From NCBI GenBank assembly GCA_021372495.1, contig JAJFUF010000010.1:62001-126000 (forward strand): a DNA stretch of 64,000 nt, given 5' to 3'. Below, in pieces: positions 62,354 to 64,000 of this stretch (positions are counted from its first letter, which is position 1; every line of letters starts with the position of its first letter). Position numbers and translations under genes: made by a program. Source of the DNA: Lysobacteraceae bacterium (GTDB lineage Bacteria > Pseudomonadota > Gammaproteobacteria > Xanthomonadales > Rhodanobacteraceae). Under the pieces are notes generated by a model. It was not told the origin of the DNA. It made no database searches and saw only the letters and a program-made list of their open reading frames with translations.

Positions 62354-64000
62354 ATGAAACGTATGCTGATCAACGCAACTCAGCGTGAAGAGTTGCGCGT
62401 GGCCATCGTGGACGGCCAGGCCCTTTACGATCTCGACATCGAGATCCCCTCCAAGGAACAGAAGAAGGCCAACATCTACAAGGGCCGCATCACCCGCGTA
62501 GAGCCCTCCCTCGAGGCCTGCTTCATCGAATACGGCGCCGAGCGCCACGGCTTCCTGCCGCTGAAGGAAGTCGCCCGCGAGTACTTCCAGCCCGGGGTCG
62601 ACCCCAACAAGGCCGGCATCCGCGAGCTGCTCAAGGAAGGCCAGGAGCTGATCGTCCAGGTCGAGAAGGAGGAGCGCGGCACCAAGGGCGCCGCGCTGAC
62701 CACCTTCATCTCGCTGGCCGGCCGCTACCTGGTGCTGATGCCGAACAACCCCCGCGCCGGCGGCGTCTCGCGCCGCATCGAGGGCGAGGACCGGCAGAGC
62801 CTCAAGGACGCGATGGACCATCTGCAGCTGCCCGACGAGATGGGCCTGATCGTGCGCACCGCCGGGGTTGGCCGCGACGCCGAAGAGCTGCAGTGGGACC
62901 TCGACTACCTGCTGCAGCTGTGGAAGGCGATCGCCGAGGCGACCAAGACCCGCTCCGCTCCGTTCCTGGTCTACCAGGAATCCAAGCTGATCATCCGCGC
63001 CCTGCGCGATTACCTGCGCAACGACATCGGCGAGATCCTGATCGACGAGGAATCGCTGTACGAGGATGCGCGCGACTTCATGCAGCAGGTGATGCCGAAC
63101 AACCTGCGCAAGCTGAAGCTCTACAAGGACACCACCCCGCTGTTCTCGCGCTTCCAGATCGAGACGCAGATCGAAAGCGCGTTCGACCGCACCGTGCGCC
63201 TGCCCTCCGGCGGCTCGATCGTGATCGACCAGACCGAGGCGCTGACCGCCATCGACATCAACTCGGCGAAGGCGACCAAGGGCAGCGACATCGAGGAAAC
63301 GGCGTTCAACACCAACTGCGAGGCCGCGGTCGAGATCGCCCGCCAGCTGCGCATCCGCGACGCCGGCGGCCTGATCGTGATCGACTTCATCGACATGGAC
63401 AGCCCGCGCCACCAGCGCGACGTCGAGGAGAAGCTGAAGGACGCGCTCAAGCTCGACCGCGCGCGCGTGCAGGTCGGCCGCATCAGCCGCTTCGGCCTGC
63501 TGGAGATGTCGCGCCAGCGCCTGCGCCCGTCGCTGGGCGAATCCACCCAGATCGTCTGCCCGCGCTGCGACGGCCACGGCCGCATCCGCGGCGTCGAGTC
63601 GCTGTCGCTGTCCGCGCTGCGCCTGGTCGAGGAGCACGCGATGAAGGAAAGCACCGGCCAGGTGCTGGTGCAGGCGCCGACCACGGTGGCCAACTTCCTG
63701 CTCAACGAAAAGCGCGCCAGCGTGGTCGAGATCGAGATGCGCCACAAGGTCCACGTGGTGATCGTCGCCGACGACAAGCTGCAGACGCCGCACCTCGAGA
63801 TCCAGCGCATCCGCGAAAGCGAGATGGGCGAGCATGCCAAGCCGAGTTACGAGCGGCTGACCGCCGCCGAGCCCGCGCCGATGCCGAAGATGGGCCAGAC
63901 CGCCGCTGCCGGCGAGGCGCCCGCCGTCACCGGCGTGGTGCCGAGCACGCCGGCGCCGGTGCGCCCCGAGCCGGAGCCGACGGCAAGGCCGGCGCAGCAG
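62354..64000 (+). CDS. rne: Ribonuclease E, N-terminal part (runs off the right edge)
   Basis: The visible 549 residues cover the whole catalytic half of RNase E, the endonuclease that starts mRNA decay and matures rRNA and tRNA. It starts [19 protein letters not shown]. An S1 domain spans about 36-120 ([20 protein letters not shown]). The catalytic magnesium aspartates are D301 in [10 protein letters not shown] and D344 in [10 protein letters not shown]. The zinc-link cysteines C402 and C405 lie in [11 protein letters not shown]. Numbers are two lower than in E. coli. After about residue 500 the sequence becomes proline/alanine-rich, the start of the degradosome scaffold arm, which is cut by the window end. 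Confidence 0.95.
   Translation, partial: MKRMLINATQREELRVAIVDGQALYDLDIEIPSKEQKKANIYKGRITRVEPSLEACFIEYGAERHGFLPLKEVAREYFQPGVDPNKAGIRELLKEGQELIVQVEKEERGTKGAALTTFISLAGRYLVLMPNNPRAGGVSRRIEGEDRQSLKDAMDHLQLPDEMGLIVRTAGVGRDAEELQWDLDYLLQLWKAIAEATKTRSAPFLVYQESKLIIRALRDYLRNDIGEILIDEESLYEDARDFMQQVMPNNLRKLKLYKDTTPLFSRFQIETQIESAFDRTVRLPSGGSIVIDQTEALTAIDINSAKATKGSDIEETAFNTNCEAAVEIARQLRIRDAGGLIVIDFIDMDSPRHQRDVEEKLKDALKLDRARVQVGRISRFGLLEMSRQRLRPSLGESTQIVCPRCDGHGRIRGVESLSLSALRLVEEHAMKESTGQVLVQAPTTVANFLLNEKRASVVEIEMRHKVHVVIVADDKLQTPHLEIQRIRESEMGEHAKPSYERLTAAEPAPMPKMGQTAAAGEAPAVTGVVPSTPAPVRPEPEPTARPAQQ

Overview
The DNA is GC-rich and almost fully coding. The right-hand third carries gammaproteobacterial housekeeping genes: a 41-residue type L36 gene, the agmatine-to-putrescine pair, nfuA, phhB, and rluC divergent from rne. 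Together with the codon usage this suggests a member of the Xanthomonadales/Lysobacterales (perhaps Rhodanobacteraceae). That assignment is inference, because no rRNA or species marker is present.

Positions 1-45,460 form an accessory island with the look of a low-oxygen/energy-stress regulon. It contains transaldolase and phosphoketolase; a six-gene operon for a complex-I-like, energy-converting-hydrogenase-related (Ehr/Hyf-like) membrane complex; an OmpA lipoprotein; a MacAB-like exporter with separate ATPase and permease; a fused ACP-acyl-AMP ligase-acyltransferase; an archaeal-type FBP aldolase/phosphatase; an Mg2+ P-type ATPase; a flavodoxin; a phosphoribosyltransferase-hydrolase fusion; an SDR; a Pat-like acyl-CoA synthetase/acetyltransferase; three Usp proteins; a two-component system; a Crp/Fnr regulator; dodecin; a full glycogen cycle (glgP, malQ, GH57, glgC, glgB, glgA); and a CBS-domain protein. 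The gene set resembles known low-oxygen-activated (lxa-type) loci rich in Usp and Crp/Fnr proteins.

The feature that ties the island together is a 14-bp FNR/ANR-type palindrome (TTGAY-N4-RTCAA). I find 14 copies between 629 and 44,091, nearly all in promoter regions and none to the right of the island. In 10 of the 14 a TAnnnT-like -10 element lies with its centre exactly 31 nt from the box centre, and in four more it lies 32-33 nt away. This is the geometry of class II FNR-activated promoters. The island's own Crp/Fnr protein keeps the FNR recognition helix but lacks the iron-sulfur cysteines. The Ehr-like operon has no such box. Its promoter instead overlaps a perfect palindrome beside a ribbon-helix-helix gene.

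Positions 45,461-64,000 are ordinary chromosome: a LysR regulator, rpmJ with its terminator, a small secreted protein, aguA / PEBP-like / aguB, a TraB-family membrane protein, an MFP-RND-RND efflux operon in which one RND subunit lacks proton-relay residues, two c-type cytochromes, nfuA, phhB, rluC and the 5' part of rne behind a leader of about 300 nt. No tRNA, rRNA, CRISPR array, insertion sequence or phage gene was seen.
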